This document shows positions 1-10,100 of a stretch of DNA of 64,000 nt, in pieces. The stretch's first letter is position 1. Each line of letters starts with the position of its first letter. The stretch lies in the NCBI GenBank assembly GCA_964615375.1, contig CAZTOW010000016.1:1-64000 (forward strand). The letters are read 5' to 3'. The position numbers were made by a program, and so were the translations under genes. The stretch is from CAZKWG01 sp964615375. Its GTDB lineage: Bacteria; Myxococcota_A; UBA796; CAZKWG01. Under the pieces are notes generated by a model that ran no database searches, was not told the origin of the DNA, and saw only the letters and a list, made by a program, of their open reading frames with translations.

Positions 1-1774
1 CCGGTCGGACAAGCACCGTCCGCGTGTCCGCGTCGTACTCCGCCAGGTCCGCGGGGAGCTCGGCCTCGGTCGGCGCGAACAGGTTGTCCCGGGACACCAA
101 CTGGCTCAGGATCTGCCACCGCGCCGCGAGCTGAGGGGCGTCCAGGTGCGCGAACTGGACGAGGACGCGGTCGTGGGACAACGACTCCTGGTGGAAGGGG
201 CCGTGGTGCAGGGCGCGGAGGGAGACGAGGGCAGGGAGGTGCTCTGAGCCCAGGAGCAGCAGGCCCGCTCGGGAGGCGAGGGAGGGCAGTCCCTCCGAGA
301 GAACGGACGCCACGGCGTCTGGGGAGCCAGGGCACACCGCCCCGAGCCGGAGCCCCCCGTCCTCTGCCCAGGACCTCAGCCGCGCCGCACATTCCCGAAT
401 CGAGCCTGACTCCTGACGCCAGGTTCCGTCGGCGAGCTGCGCGCAGGCCACACCGGAGAGATCGCCCCAGATGGGCTCCTCAATCCATCGAGGAGGAAGC
501 AGCTCCAAGCGCTCCTCCTCCACGAACGATGTCCTGGGCCGAGGTCGGCTCGCGCACGTGGAGGCCGTCGCGGCGAGGACGCTGTTGAGCGCCGCCTCAC
601 CCACGGAGAGCCCCATGTCGTCCCCAATCCTCACCAGCGCTGCGACGCCCGTGCGACGCCTCTTTCCCTCCACGCCGCGCGCGAGCATCCTCGCCCAGGC
701 GCCGAGGTGGTGAGGCAGGAGGGCCCCGCTCGCGGACCACTCCAGCTCTGGTAGGAACGCCGCCAGCGCGAGCAGACCCGCCGCCCTCTGCTCTTTGAGG
801 CACACCCCAAGGTCGTCATGGGGATCCACTGCAACTCGAATCCACCCTGGCTTGCAGAACAGGAGCGTGGCCAGCTCGCAGGCCAGAGCCTCGCGCCCCC
901 CACCTTCGTAGTAGACCCATGGGTGCAACCAGAGCGTCAGCGTCGTCTGCGACGAGCGCGCGTCAATCTGAACCTCCACAGGCGCCGAGCCGTCCACCGA
1001 GACCAGGCTGCAGCCGAACCAGCTCGGGGCCTCGAGCTCCTCGAAGAAGACGAGCTCAGGCCCTCGCGCCTCCTCACGGCTCTGATCGGAGCGCGGCCCG
1101 ACGAGGGAGGTCGAGGCCTCACAGCGGGGGAGTCCACCCTGAATGGAGGGTGGCCTGCGCCAGGGATCATGCCACGGACGCGGCCAGAGCCAGCTCCAGA
1201 GCCAGGACTCGAGGACTCCGCCGCCCTCCTCCAGACCCCAGCCGAAACTGACCTGGACGCGAACGTGCTCTTGCCCGGTACGGGCCAGGCTCGGCTGCGC
1301 CTGCGGGACAGACAGCGGAGGATCATGGAGGATTCCGCCTACGTCGGAGAAGTATCCTCGCAGGAGGGCCCACCGAAGGGCCGGCATCCGGTCGATTCCC
1401 CCGCGACCGAAGAGGTGCAAGAGAAGTCTCCCGACCCCTCCATGGTGAAAGCAGTCCATCAGCACCCTTCGACCGACCCTGGCCTCCAGCGCCTGGCCCA
1501 ACCCCAGGAGGTTGGGATAAAAGCTGGTCTTCCCCTCCATGCTCTTGTCGACGAAGCACTGGATCAACGCCTCTTCCAGCGCATGCCCCGTGATCCCCGG
1601 GAAGCGACGGCACGCGTAGAGGTGGGAGAGCGCCCTCTGGAGGAGCTCCATCCGCACCTGGTCGGGCGTCCTTCGAGACAGGTCGACGCCAGGCCCTTCG
1701 CCCGTCTCCGGGCCCGGCCTGCGGACGATCGCGCACATCGCGCCGGGATGTCGTGGGATGTCTGGATGAAACAT
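1..1774 (-). CDS. hypothetical protein, partial (C-terminus beyond left edge)
   Basis: An ATG at 1774 opens a reading frame that stays free of stops to the left edge, giving at least 591 residues. An AGGAG ribosome site lies about 8 bases upstream. It begins 21 bases after the stop of the metallopeptidase-like gene at 1796-3166, so the two are probably co-transcribed. No signal peptide, membrane segment or catalytic motif is evident. The middle is Trp- and Arg-rich (around residues 190-215) and the rest looks globular. Codon use is somewhat less GC-extreme than in the efflux genes nearby. I do not recognise the family. Its place behind a putative toxin-like gene would fit an immunity, chaperone or loading role, but that is only inference. 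Confidence 0.75.
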   Translation of the reverse strand, partial: MFHPDIPRHPGAMCAIVRRPGPETGEGPGVDLSRRTPDQVRMELLQRALSHLYACRRFPGITGHALEEALIQCFVDKSMEGKTSFYPNLLGLGQALEARVGRRVLMDCFHHGGVGRLLLHLFGRGGIDRMPALRWALLRGYFSDVGGILHDPPLSVPQAQPSLARTGQEHVRVQVSFGWGLEEGGGVLESWLWSWLWPRPWHDPWRRPPSIQGGLPRCEASTSLVGPRSDQSREEARGPELVFFEELEAPSWFGCSLVSVDGSAPVEVQIDARSSQTTLTLWLHPWVYYEGGGREALACELATLLFCKPGWIRVAVDPHDDLGVCLKEQRAAGLLALAAFLPELEWSASGALLPHHLGAWARMLARGVEGKRRRTGVAALVRIGDDMGLSVGEAALNSVLAATASTCASRPRPRTSFVEEERLELLPPRWIEEPIWGDLSGVACAQLADGTWRQESGSIRECAARLRSWAEDGGLRLGAVCPGSPDAVASVLSEGLPSLASRAGLLLLGSEHLPALVSLRALHHGPFHQESLSHDRVLVQFAHLDAPQLAARWQILSQLVSRDNLFAPTEAELPADLAEYDADTRTVLVRP

Positions 1775-1795
1775 GATGAGCTCCTGCCTTGGTAA

Positions 1796-3166
1796 TCAGC
1801 GCAGACTGTCTCTTTGAAATGCTTCCATCAGGGTCGTTCGGATGGAGGGCCCCTCGCCTCCGCTGGCCTCGATCACGTTGATCGCCAGGCGCCCGAGATC
1901 GCCCGAGTGGAAGGTCTCCATCGCGAACTCCATCCCGACCAGATCGATGATCCGGCGCATCTCGAGGCAGGTGTTCGGGTAGGTCGAAGGCACGATCCCG
2001 AGCTGGCGCCCCGTGAGCACGGAGGTGAATCCCTCGTTGAACGCGAGGCCGTCGCGCCCCGTCAGCTTGGGGCTCGCGTAGAGGTGGTTCAGCTCGTGAT
2101 AGAGCACCTCAGCCCTCAGCTCTGGTGGTGTGCGCCGACTGAGGTATAGCCCCGCAGCCTTCCCGTTCTTTGGGTCCGCTCTCTCTACATACCCATAGAT
2201 GGACTGGATCTGTCGCTCCCAGTCCTCCTCGGAGACGCCAGACGGCCGCCGGCGCCGGATCGGGGCGTCGAAGGCCTCCTGTTCCGGGAGGTGGGAGAGC
2301 TCGGAGAGATCTCCTGGACTGTTCCGGGGTCCATGACTGTCTTCCATGCACTTGAAGGCCCCAGAGGCCAGATTGTCGAAGGGCCCCAGGTCGAGCCTCT
2401 TGGCCGCCTCGGCCACCTTCCCCAGATCCGCGGCCTTGTTCGCCTTCCCTGCAAACGCCGCCCACCCCAGCTCCAGCAGATCCGGGCCGAACTCCGCAAG
2501 CAGCCGGCCCGGGACCTCTCCGGGCTTTCCAGCCTCCAGCGACCGCTGATACGGCTCGATGACGCTCTTCAGCCCTGCGCCCAGGATCCCCTTGTCCTCC
2601 TCCCAGGTCACCGCAGGGTTCAACCCGGACAGGAGCGCATCCCCTACGCTCCCCTCCCCGGCTGACGCCTGCAGCAGCTCGCGGCCCACCTTGAACGGGT
2701 TCAGCGGTGTCGGCGCCGCCGCCGCCAGCGAGCTCAGACCCGCCGCCGCCCCCAGCGGATCCGCCCACAGCGCCCCCAGGCCCGCCACCGTGTCCACCCC
2801 GCCCTTCGCGAAGCCCGCGGTCATGTCCACCGCGAAGTCCGTCTGCTCTCCCAGCAGGTCGCCGAACAGCCCAAACGCCGGGTTCAGCTCCCACGCCGCC
2901 TTGCGCGCGCGCCCTGTGGCGCCCTTCACCCCCGCCGCCACCCCGTCCAACAGACAGGTCGCGCCCACGCGGCCACCCTCCACCATCCCCGCCATCCCCG
3001 CCTTCTCCTCCGCTGATCGCAGGCCGAGCAGGTCCAGCATCGCGTTGTTCCCGCCGATCGCCTGGCGGAGCAGAAGGCTCCCAAGACCGCTCCCTTCCGA
3101 GGAGGGGCTCTCCACCTCCGGCGACGCTGACTCCTGATCGATCTGGGGCTGCTGCTCGTACCGCAT
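1796..3166 (-). CDS. putative zinc metallopeptidase effector with Ala/Gly-rich N-terminal module
   Basis: 456 residues from the ATG at 3166, which has GGGAGGT just upstream; a TTG at 3205 is in frame but has no ribosome site. The first 40 residues are polar. A segment around residues 45-60 (QAIGGNNAMLDLLGLRS) resembles N-terminal tags I associate with large secreted or injected proteins of myxobacteria. Residues 60-240 are Ala/Gly-rich and partly hydrophobic. Near the C-terminus HELNH (about 357-361) is followed by NEGF (about 377-380), the zinc-binding HExxH plus downstream Glu pattern of gluzincin peptidases. There is no signal peptide. The gene leads a two-gene unit with the partial gene at 1-1774. 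Peptidase function is supported only by the motif, and the effector role is inferred. Confidence 0.65.
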   Translation of the reverse strand: MRYEQQPQIDQESASPEVESPSSEGSGLGSLLLRQAIGGNNAMLDLLGLRSAEEKAGMAGMVEGGRVGATCLLDGVAAGVKGATGRARKAAWELNPAFGLFGDLLGEQTDFAVDMTAGFAKGGVDTVAGLGALWADPLGAAAGLSSLAAAAPTPLNPFKVGRELLQASAGEGSVGDALLSGLNPAVTWEEDKGILGAGLKSVIEPYQRSLEAGKPGEVPGRLLAEFGPDLLELGWAAFAGKANKAADLGKVAEAAKRLDLGPFDNLASGAFKCMEDSHGPRNSPGDLSELSHLPEQEAFDAPIRRRRPSGVSEEDWERQIQSIYGYVERADPKNGKAAGLYLSRRTPPELRAEVLYHELNHLYASPKLTGRDGLAFNEGFTSVLTGRQLGIVPSTYPNTCLEMRRIIDLVGMEFAMETFHSGDLGRLAINVIEASGGEGPSIRTTLMEAFQRDSLR

Positions 3167-3317
3167 GGGACCTCCCGCGCCGCTCTGCGCGTGCTGCCCT
3201 CCCAAAGCAAGCCCCGTGCCATCGGTTCTACGCCGACTCTCCGCGCTTCCCGTCGACCGTCGACTGACGGACGTCCGTCACCCCCTCGATCCATGCGAGC
3301 ATCCTCGCGGAGGCCTC

Positions 3318-4106
3318 ATGCAGCGCTGGAAATCCCGCCTCTCCGGGCTCTTCGCGGCCATGGTCCTGCTCTACGCGGGGATCTGCACCTTCATGTATGT
3401 CCGCCAGCGCGCGCTGGTCTTCCCGGCGCCGAAAGAGGTCATCCAGACCGCAGCGGGCGCGGAGATCGTGCGGGGCGAGGGGCTGCTCTACGCCTGGAGC
3501 GCGCCGCCGACGCCGGACGCCCCGGTGGTGGTCTTCTTCCACGGCAACGGAGGCCAGGCCCTGCGCGACACCTTCCTGGGCGACTGGGCGCGCGAGGCGG
3601 GGGCGGGCTACGCCGCGGTGGAGTACCCGGGCTACGGGCTGCTGGAGGGCTCGCCCTCGGAGGAGAGCATCCTGGGCGCCGCGCGCGCCGCGCTGGAGGA
3701 CATCGCGGCGAAGGCCGGGCGCGAGCGGCTCCGGCTGATCGGCCAGTCGCTGGGGAGCGGGGTGGCGATGGCGATGGCGGCGGAGGGCTGGGGGAGCCGC
3801 GTGATGCTGGTCTCGCCCTACACCGCGCTGCCGGACGTGGCCGCGCTCCAGTACCCCTGGCTGCCGGTGCGGCTGCTGATGAAGGACACCTTCGACTCCT
3901 TCGGCCGCGCGCCAGGGGTGAAGGTGCCGGTGCGCGTGCTGCACGGCGACGCCGACGCGCTCATCCCGCACGCGATGGGCGAGCGGCTGTCGGCCCGGCT
4001 GCCGCAGGGAGAGCTGGTCACGCTCCCGGGCGCAGGGCACGGCGACATGTGGAAGCAGCCGCAGATCCGCCAGCTCTTCGTGGATTTCCTGATCAACGGA
4101 GGCTGA
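3318..4106 (+). CDS. membrane-anchored alpha/beta hydrolase
   Basis: 262 residues starting at the ATG at 3318, with GGAGG 5-10 bases upstream; the open frame extends further 5' but without a ribosome site. Residues 8-27 form a hydrophobic anchor, so the catalytic domain is probably on the periplasmic face. The alpha/beta-hydrolase fold is marked by FHGNGG (oxyanion loop, about 74-79), the nucleophile elbow GQSLGSG with Ser144, an acid in GDADAL (Asp211 or Asp213) and the catalytic His241 in GAGHGD. The layout matches the BEM46/ABHD13-like hydrolases, whose natural substrates are mostly unknown esters or amides. It is divergent from the metallopeptidase gene and precedes the efflux operon, from which it is separated by the tetR promoter. 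Confidence 0.85.
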   Translation: MQRWKSRLSGLFAAMVLLYAGICTFMYVRQRALVFPAPKEVIQTAAGAEIVRGEGLLYAWSAPPTPDAPVVVFFHGNGGQALRDTFLGDWAREAGAGYAAVEYPGYGLLEGSPSEESILGAARAALEDIAAKAGRERLRLIGQSLGSGVAMAMAAEGWGSRVMLVSPYTALPDVAALQYPWLPVRLLMKDTFDSFGRAPGVKVPVRVLHGDADALIPHAMGERLSARLPQGELVTLPGAGHGDMWKQPQIRQLFVDFLINGG

Positions 4107-4133
4107 GAGATCTTTTCAGCGCGCGCGCTGAAT

Positions 4134-4151
4134 TGCAAGTGAGCACTTGCA
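4134..4151. promoter_or_regulatory. TetR-type operator (perfect inverted repeat)
   Basis: TGCAAGTG-AG-CACTTGCA is a perfect 8-2-8 inverted repeat placed just upstream of, and overlapping, the -35 hexamer of the tetR gene. Size and position are typical of an autoregulatory TetR-family operator. Binding is inferred. Confidence 0.7.
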
Positions 4152-4174
4152 CGGCTCGAGCCCGTGGCTATACC
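4147..4174 (+). promoter_or_regulatory. probable sigma70-type promoter of the tetR-efflux operon
   Basis: TTGCAC (4147-4152) and TATACC (4169-4174) are separated by 16 bases. The predicted start of transcription falls around 4181-4183, at the GTG start codon of the TetR gene, which has no Shine-Dalgarno sequence. This suggests a leaderless mRNA. Confidence 0.55.
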
Positions 4175-4182
4175 CACTGGCC

Positions 4183-4764
4183 GTGACCACCGACGAGCGA
4201 ATCCTCGACGCCGCCCTCCGCATCCTGGAGGAGGTGGGCTTCCGCGCCACGACCACCCGTCGTATCGCAGAGGAGGCCGCCGTCAACGAGGTGACGATCT
4301 TCCGTCACTTCGGCTCGAAAGAGCGGCTGCTGCTGGCGGCCCTGCACCGCAAGGCGACCCGCGATCCCGCCCCGCCGCTGCCGGAGCGGCCCCAGGACCC
4401 CGCGGCGGAGCTCGCGGCGTGGTGCCAGGTGCACATGGAGCGCCTCCACGCCGCGCGCCACGTCCTCGCCGCCAGCCTGGCCGAGCGCACGCAGTACCCG
4501 GACGCCTGCGCGCACGCGAACAAGCACCCCTCGGGCATCCACGCCGAGTTGAGCGGCTACCTGTCCCGCGCGCGCGAGGCCGGTCTGGCCGGAGGGGACT
4601 GGGACCCCCGCATGGCCGCCGCCATGCTCATGGGCTCGCTCTTCGCCACCGCCATCCACGCCGACTTCGCCGCCCCCGGCATGCCCACCCCCGCCGAGGC
4701 CGTCGGCCACTACCTCCCCCTGTTCCTGAGAGGCATCGGAGTCCAGACATGTTCCTCGCGTTGA
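4183..4764 (+). CDS. TetR/AcrR family transcriptional regulator
   Basis: 193 residues from a GTG at 4183. This start is chosen because it places the TetR_N domain at the very N-terminus and coincides with the predicted transcription start. The helix-turn-helix lies at about residues 22-45 (TTTRRIAEEAAVNEVTIFRHF), with the family hallmark FRHFGSKERLL just after it. The C-terminal ligand-binding half is Ala-rich and generic. It is the first gene of an efflux operon: its end overlaps the outer-membrane factor gene by 16 bases. By analogy with AcrR/TtgR-type regulators it probably represses the operon, including itself, through the inverted repeat at 4134-4151. The inducing compound cannot be told from sequence. 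Confidence 0.92.
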   Translation: MTTDERILDAALRILEEVGFRATTTRRIAEEAAVNEVTIFRHFGSKERLLLAALHRKATRDPAPPLPERPQDPAAELAAWCQVHMERLHAARHVLAASLAERTQYPDACAHANKHPSGIHAELSGYLSRAREAGLAGGDWDPRMAAAMLMGSLFATAIHADFAAPGMPTPAEAVGHYLPLFLRGIGVQTCSSR

Positions 4765-6074
4765 TCGCGTCCGCGCTGGCCGCGGACCTCCCCCTCGAGG
4801 ACGCGCTCCGACGCGCGCTCGACGAGAGCGAGGAGGTCGCCGCCGCGGAGCTCTCGGTCGAGAGCGCCCGCGCCGGCCAGAGCTCCGCCCTCTCCAGCTG
4901 GCTGCCGCAGGTGAGCGGCTCGGCCAGCTACTCCCACACCTTCGCCAGCGAGTACGACGACCTCTTCGGCGACACCGGCGGCGCGAACCCCTTCGCCGAC
5001 CTGCCTTTTGGCAAGGCCGACACCTGGCGCCTGGGGCTCAGCGCCTCGCAGGGCATCTACCAGGGCGGGCGCGTGCTGGCGACGCGCAAGCTGGCCGAGG
5101 CGGGGCACCGTCTGGCCGAGTCCCAGCTCGACTCGGCGCGGGCCAGCGCGGTGCTCGCGGCGGCCCAGGCCTATTATGACGCGCTGCTTGCCGACCGGAT
5201 GGTGAGCATCCTGGAGGCGAGCCTGGCGCGGGCCGAGACCACGCTCGCCAACACGAAGCTGGCCAACGAGGTCGGGCGCGCGCCGGACTTCGAGGTGCTG
5301 CGGGCCAGCGTCACCGCCGAGAACCAGCGGGTGGCGCTCATCAACCAGCGCCGGATCCAGCGGCTCTCCCAGGCCAACCTGCGGCGCATCCTCCACCTCC
5401 CCCCTGACGAGCCGCTCAACCTCGTCACGCCGCTGGGCGACGAGGCCCCGGACAGCGTCGCCGCGCTCGCCGTCGAGCTCGCCGGAGGAGAGGGCCAGAG
5501 TTCCCGCGCGTCTGTGGTCCAGAGCGAGCTCGCCGTGCAGAGCGCCGAGGCCACCCTGGGCCTCACGCGCTCAGGCGCCCTGCCCTACCTCGGCGCCTCC
5601 TTCAGCTACGGGCTGGTGCAGTACCCCGATCAGCCCTTCCCCGACGCCGACTGGCGCAAGAACGTCAGCGGCGCGGTCTCCCTCTCGGTGCCGCTCTTCT
5701 CCGGCGGCTACTACCGGGCCGAGCTCAGCGCGGCGCGGGCCGACGCCGAGGCTGCCCGCGAGCGCCTGGAGATGGTCCGCGATCTCGCCGACATGGACAG
5801 CGCCGACACCGACGCCAGCCTGGAGGCGGCCCTCGCCCAGTGGCAGGCCACGGCGAGCACGGTGGCCCAGGCCGAGAAGGCCTGGCAGATCGCCGAGACC
5901 CGCTACCAGGAGGGCATCTCCACCCAGACCGAGCTCACCGACGCGCGCGTCCAGCTCCAGCAGGCGGAGGTCAACCGGGCCCAGGCCGCCCGCGACCTCC
6001 AGGTGGCCCGCATCCGCGCCGCCCTGCTGCCCGCGCTCCCGCTCTCCGCCGGCTCCGGCGCATCCTCTTACTGA
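4749..6074 (+). CDS. TolC-family outer membrane efflux protein
   Basis: 441 residues from the ATG at 4749, inside the end of tetR. A short signal-like N-terminus (MFLALIASALAA) is followed by two repeated outer-membrane-efflux-protein halves (about 20-210 and 235-430), each with the long amphipathic Ala/Glu/Gln-rich helices of the TolC periplasmic barrel and a short beta-strand stretch (SGSASYSHTFASEY; LGASFSYGLVQYP). Its length is usual for the family. It should form the outer-membrane exit duct for the adaptor and RND pump encoded immediately downstream; its stop codon shares one base with the adaptor start codon. Confidence 0.93.
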   Translation: MFLALIASALAADLPLEDALRRALDESEEVAAAELSVESARAGQSSALSSWLPQVSGSASYSHTFASEYDDLFGDTGGANPFADLPFGKADTWRLGLSASQGIYQGGRVLATRKLAEAGHRLAESQLDSARASAVLAAAQAYYDALLADRMVSILEASLARAETTLANTKLANEVGRAPDFEVLRASVTAENQRVALINQRRIQRLSQANLRRILHLPPDEPLNLVTPLGDEAPDSVAALAVELAGGEGQSSRASVVQSELAVQSAEATLGLTRSGALPYLGASFSYGLVQYPDQPFPDADWRKNVSGAVSLSVPLFSGGYYRAELSAARADAEAARERLEMVRDLADMDSADTDASLEAALAQWQATASTVAQAEKAWQIAETRYQEGISTQTELTDARVQLQQAEVNRAQAARDLQVARIRAALLPALPLSAGSGASSY

Positions 6075-7135
6075 TGAGGCCCCCCATGCTGCTGCTCACC
6101 CTCCTCCTCGCCTGCGGCGGCGGCCCGCAGCCCGCCGCGACAGACGCGGCCACCATCCTGCTCAACACCTCGGACGTCACGACCGTCGCCGCCGAGGACA
6201 TCTCCGCCGGCCCCCGCATCTCGGGCACGCTGGAGGCCCGCGCGCGCGCCGTCATCCGCGCCGAGGCCGGCGGCGACGTCGAGAGCGTCAACGTCGAGAT
6301 CGGCGACCGCGTCACGAAGGGCCAGGTGCTCGCCACCCTGGAGAGCACCGCGCTCCGTCAGTCCTTCGCCAGCGCCGAGGCCAGCGTGGCCGCGGCCGAG
6401 GCCAACGAGGCCAACGCCCGCCGCGAGCTCGAGCGCGTCACGCGCCTGAAGGAGGCCGGCGCGCTGAGCAACCGCGACGTGGAGGTCGCCGAGGCCCAGC
6501 TCAAGGCCGCCAGCGCCCAGGTCCAGGCCGCCCGCGCCCAGCGCGCCGGGGCGAGCCAGCAGCTCAGCGGCGCCACCGTCCGCGCCCCCTTCGACGGGGT
6601 GGTGAGCGAGCGCAACATCCGCCAGGGCGACGTGGCCGCGCTGGGCAGCGCGCTGTTCACGGTCATCGAGCCCAGCACGCTGCGCCTGGAGGGGGCGATC
6701 CCCGCCGATCAGGCCGGTCAGGCCCCGGTGGGCGCCACCGTGCGCTTCGTCGTGCAGGGCATGGGCTCCCGCGCGTTCACCGGCACGGTGGAGCGCGTGT
6801 CCCCGAGCGTGGACGCCACGACCCGCCAGATCCCGGTGCTCGTCACCATCCCGAATCAGGATGGCACCCTGCTGGCCGGGCTCTTCGCCGAGGGGCGGGT
6901 TGCCGCCGAGACCCACTCCGGGCTGGTGCTCCCCGCCGACGCCCTGGACGGCGACCACGTCCTGCGCGTCAACAGCGGCAAGATCGAGCAGATCACGGTC
7001 GAGCTCGGGATCACCGACGCCGAACGCGACCGCGTGGAGATCAAGAGCGGGCTCTCGGCGGGCGATCAGGTGCTGGTGGGCGCCGCCCGCTCGCTGCCCG
7101 TGGGCGCCGCCGTGAACGTGCGCACGGAGGGCTAG
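6074..7135 (+). CDS. RND efflux periplasmic adaptor (membrane fusion protein), lipoprotein
   Basis: 353 residues. The ATG at 6074 overlaps the preceding stop (TGATG). The N-terminus MRPPMLLLTLLLACGGG ends in a lipobox (LLAC), so the protein is probably lipidated. After a linker come the biotinyl-lipoyl-like barrel half (GGDVESVNVEIGDRVTKGQ, about 75-93), an Ala/Glu-rich alpha-hairpin (about 95-165), the second lipoyl half (VRAPFDGVVSERNIRQGD), and beta-barrel and membrane-proximal domains to the end. This is the HlyD/AcrA-type order. It bridges the RND pump and the TolC-like channel encoded on either side. Substrate is unknown. Confidence 0.93.
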   Translation: MRPPMLLLTLLLACGGGPQPAATDAATILLNTSDVTTVAAEDISAGPRISGTLEARARAVIRAEAGGDVESVNVEIGDRVTKGQVLATLESTALRQSFASAEASVAAAEANEANARRELERVTRLKEAGALSNRDVEVAEAQLKAASAQVQAARAQRAGASQQLSGATVRAPFDGVVSERNIRQGDVAALGSALFTVIEPSTLRLEGAIPADQAGQAPVGATVRFVVQGMGSRAFTGTVERVSPSVDATTRQIPVLVTIPNQDGTLLAGLFAEGRVAAETHSGLVLPADALDGDHVLRVNSGKIEQITVELGITDAERDRVEIKSGLSAGDQVLVGAARSLPVGAAVNVRTEG

Positions 7136-7138
7136 GCC

Positions 7139-10100
7139 ATGTGGATCTCCGATTTCTCGATCTCCAAGCCCATCGTGACCATCGTGCTGATGGTGGCGCT
7201 GGCCATCTTCGGCGTCGGCGCGCTGTTCGCGCTGGACACGGATGAGTTCCCCGAGGTCAACCCGCCCGTCGTCGCCCTGGCCCTGGTCTACCCCGGCGCC
7301 AGCCCCGAGACCGTGGAGCGCGAGGTGGTGTCCCCCATCGAGGACGCCATCGCCGGCATCTCGGGCGTCAAGAAGATGACGTCTACGTCGCTGGACAGCT
7401 TCGGCAACGTGGTCGTCGAGTTCGACTTCGAGAAGGACCTCCAGCAGGCCACGCAGGACATCCGGGACAAGATCTCGGAGACCCGCGCCGACCTCCCGCC
7501 GGAGCTGGAAGAGCCGATCATCTCGCGCTTCGATCCCCAGGACTTCCCGATCCTGTCGATCACGCTCTCGTCCAAGACCCTCTCCCCGGCCGAGCTGACG
7601 AAGCTGGCCGATCCGAGCATCACCCGCGAGCTCCAGAGCCTGTCGGGCGTGGCCCGCGTGGACGTGGTCGGCGGCGTGGAGCCGGAGCTGCTGGTCGAGC
7701 TGCACCCGGACGCGCTGGAGGCGTCGGGCGTGAGCGTCGGTCAGGTCATCGGCGCGCTCCAGACCTCCAACCTCGCCGCCCCCGTGGGCCGCGTTACCGC
7801 CGCCCGGGAGGAGCGCACCATCCGCCTCAGCGGCCGGCTCACGAAGCCCGAGGACTTCGCCGCGATCACGCTCTACGGCTCCCAGGGCAAGCTGGTCCGG
7901 CTGGGCGACGTGGCCACCGTCTCGGTGGGCACCGAGGAGGCGCGCAGCCTCGCGTTCATGAACGGCGAGCAGGCCGTCGGCGTCAACGTGGTGAAGGCGA
8001 CCAACGCCAGCACCACCGCGGTCGCCGAGCGCGTTCTGGAGCGGCTGGAGAAGGTGAAGGAGGGCCTGCCCGGCGAGGTCGAGCTCACCGTCGTCCGCAA
8101 CTCGGGCGAGCGCGTCGGGAACTCCGTGGCCAACGTGCAGCGCACGCTGTTCGAGGGCGCGTTGCTCACGGTGCTGGTGGTCTTCGCCTTCCTCGCCTCG
8201 TGGCGCAGCACCGTGATCACCGGCCTCGCCCTGCCCGTCAGCGTGCTGGCCAGCTTCATCGCGGTGCTCGTCTTCGGGTTCACGCTCAACACGATGTCGC
8301 TGCTCGGCCTGTCCCTGGCCATCGGCATCCTCGTGGACGACGCCATCGTCGTGCGCGAGAACATCGTGCGCCACATGGAGATGGGCAAGGACCACATGAC
8401 CGCGGCGCGCGAGGGCACAGCCGAGATCGGGCTGGCCGTCGCCGCCACCACCGTCTCCATCGTCGTGGTCTTCGTGCCCATCGCCTTCATGGGCGGGCTC
8501 TCCGAGCAGTGGCTGGGCCCCATGGCGCTCACCATCGCCAGCTCCGTCGCCGTCTCGCTGCTGGTGTCCTTCTCGCTCGACCCGATGCTCTCGGCCTACT
8601 GGCCGGACCCCGAGATCGAGGCCGGGCAGCGCGGGTTCGTGGGCCGCGTGCTCCACCGCTTCAACTCCTGGTTGGAGCGCCGGACCGAGGGCTACAAGCG
8701 CCTCATCCGCTGGGCCCTCGGGCACCGGATCGCGATGTTCTCCCTGGCGACCCTGAGCTTCTTCGCCGCCCTGGCGCTCCCCTTCTCGGGCGCGGTGGGC
8801 TCGGCCTTCTTCCCCACCACAGACAACAGCGAGTTCCAGGTCTACCTGAAGATGCCCCCGGGCTCCAGCCTGGCCTACACCCGGGCCAAGGCCCTGGAGG
8901 CCGTGGCCTTCGCCACCCAGGAGCCGGAGGTCCGCTACGTCTTCACCACCATCGGCGCGAGCAGCGGCGCGGTGGACGAGGCCAGCCTTTACGTGCGCCT
9001 GGTCCCCAAGGCCGAGCGCCAGCGCGGCCAGGAGGAGATCGTCAACCAGGTGATCCCCGCCATGGACGCGCTCGCCGGGGTGGAGGCCTCCGTCGCCACC
9101 GGCTTCGGGCCTCAGAAGCAGATCCAGCTCCAGCTTCAGGGGCCGGACATCAACGTCCTCTCCGATCTCGCTGACAAGGTGGCCGAGGAGGTCCGCAAGG
9201 TGCCCGGCGCCGTGGACGTGGGCCTCTCGACCGGCGGGCAGCGCCCCGAGCTTGAGGTGGAGCTCGACCGTGATCTGGCGGCCAGCCTGGGCCTGAGCCT
9301 GGGCACGGTGGCGCAGGCCCTGCGGCCCGCCTTCGCCGGGCTGGACGTGGGCGACTGGGTAGATCCCTCCGGGGAGACCCGGGTGGTGCGCGTCCGCCTG
9401 AGCGCGGAGGCGCGGGAGCGGGCCAGCGACCTCGCCTCTCTGCCGCTCATGGTCCAGGGCCCCACCGGCACGCGCACGATCACCCTCGGTCAGATCGCCA
9501 GCGTCGAGCCCGCCCGCGGGCCGGCGCAGATCCAGCACCTCGACCGCGACCGCGTCATCACCGTGGAGGCCAACGCCCGCGGGCTGCCGCTCTCCGCGGT
9601 GAGTGAGGGCATCGAGAAGCAGCTCAAGAGCTTCGCCTTCCCCGCGGGCTACGGCCTGCGCCAGGGCGGGCAGGTCGAGCAGCAGGCCGAGGTCTTCGGC
9701 CGCACGCTGGGCGCGCTGGGCGTGGCGATCCTGCTCATGTACTTCATCCTGGTCGTGCAGTTCGGCAGCTTCCTCGAGCCCATCGCCATCATGGCCTCGC
9801 TGCCGCTCTCGCTCATCGGGGTCATGCTCGCGCTCCTTCTGACCGGCTCCACGCTGAACCTGATGAGCATGATCGGCATCACGCTGCTCTTCGGGATCGT
9901 GGCGAAGAACGCCATCCTCCTGGTGGACTTCGCCAAATGGGCGGAGGAGAAGGGGATGAGCCGCAAGGAGGCCATCATCGAGGCGGGCGGGACGCGCCTG
10001 CGCCCCATCCTCATGACCAGCGTGGCCATCGTGGCCGGCATGATCCCCGTCGCCATCGGCCACGGCGAGGGCGGAGACTTCCGCGCCCCCCTCGGCCGCG

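Noticed and set aside
818..1795. 325-codon plus-strand open frame
   Set aside because: It is antisense to a stop-free minus-strand gene with a ribosome site; its product is low-complexity and shows no family.
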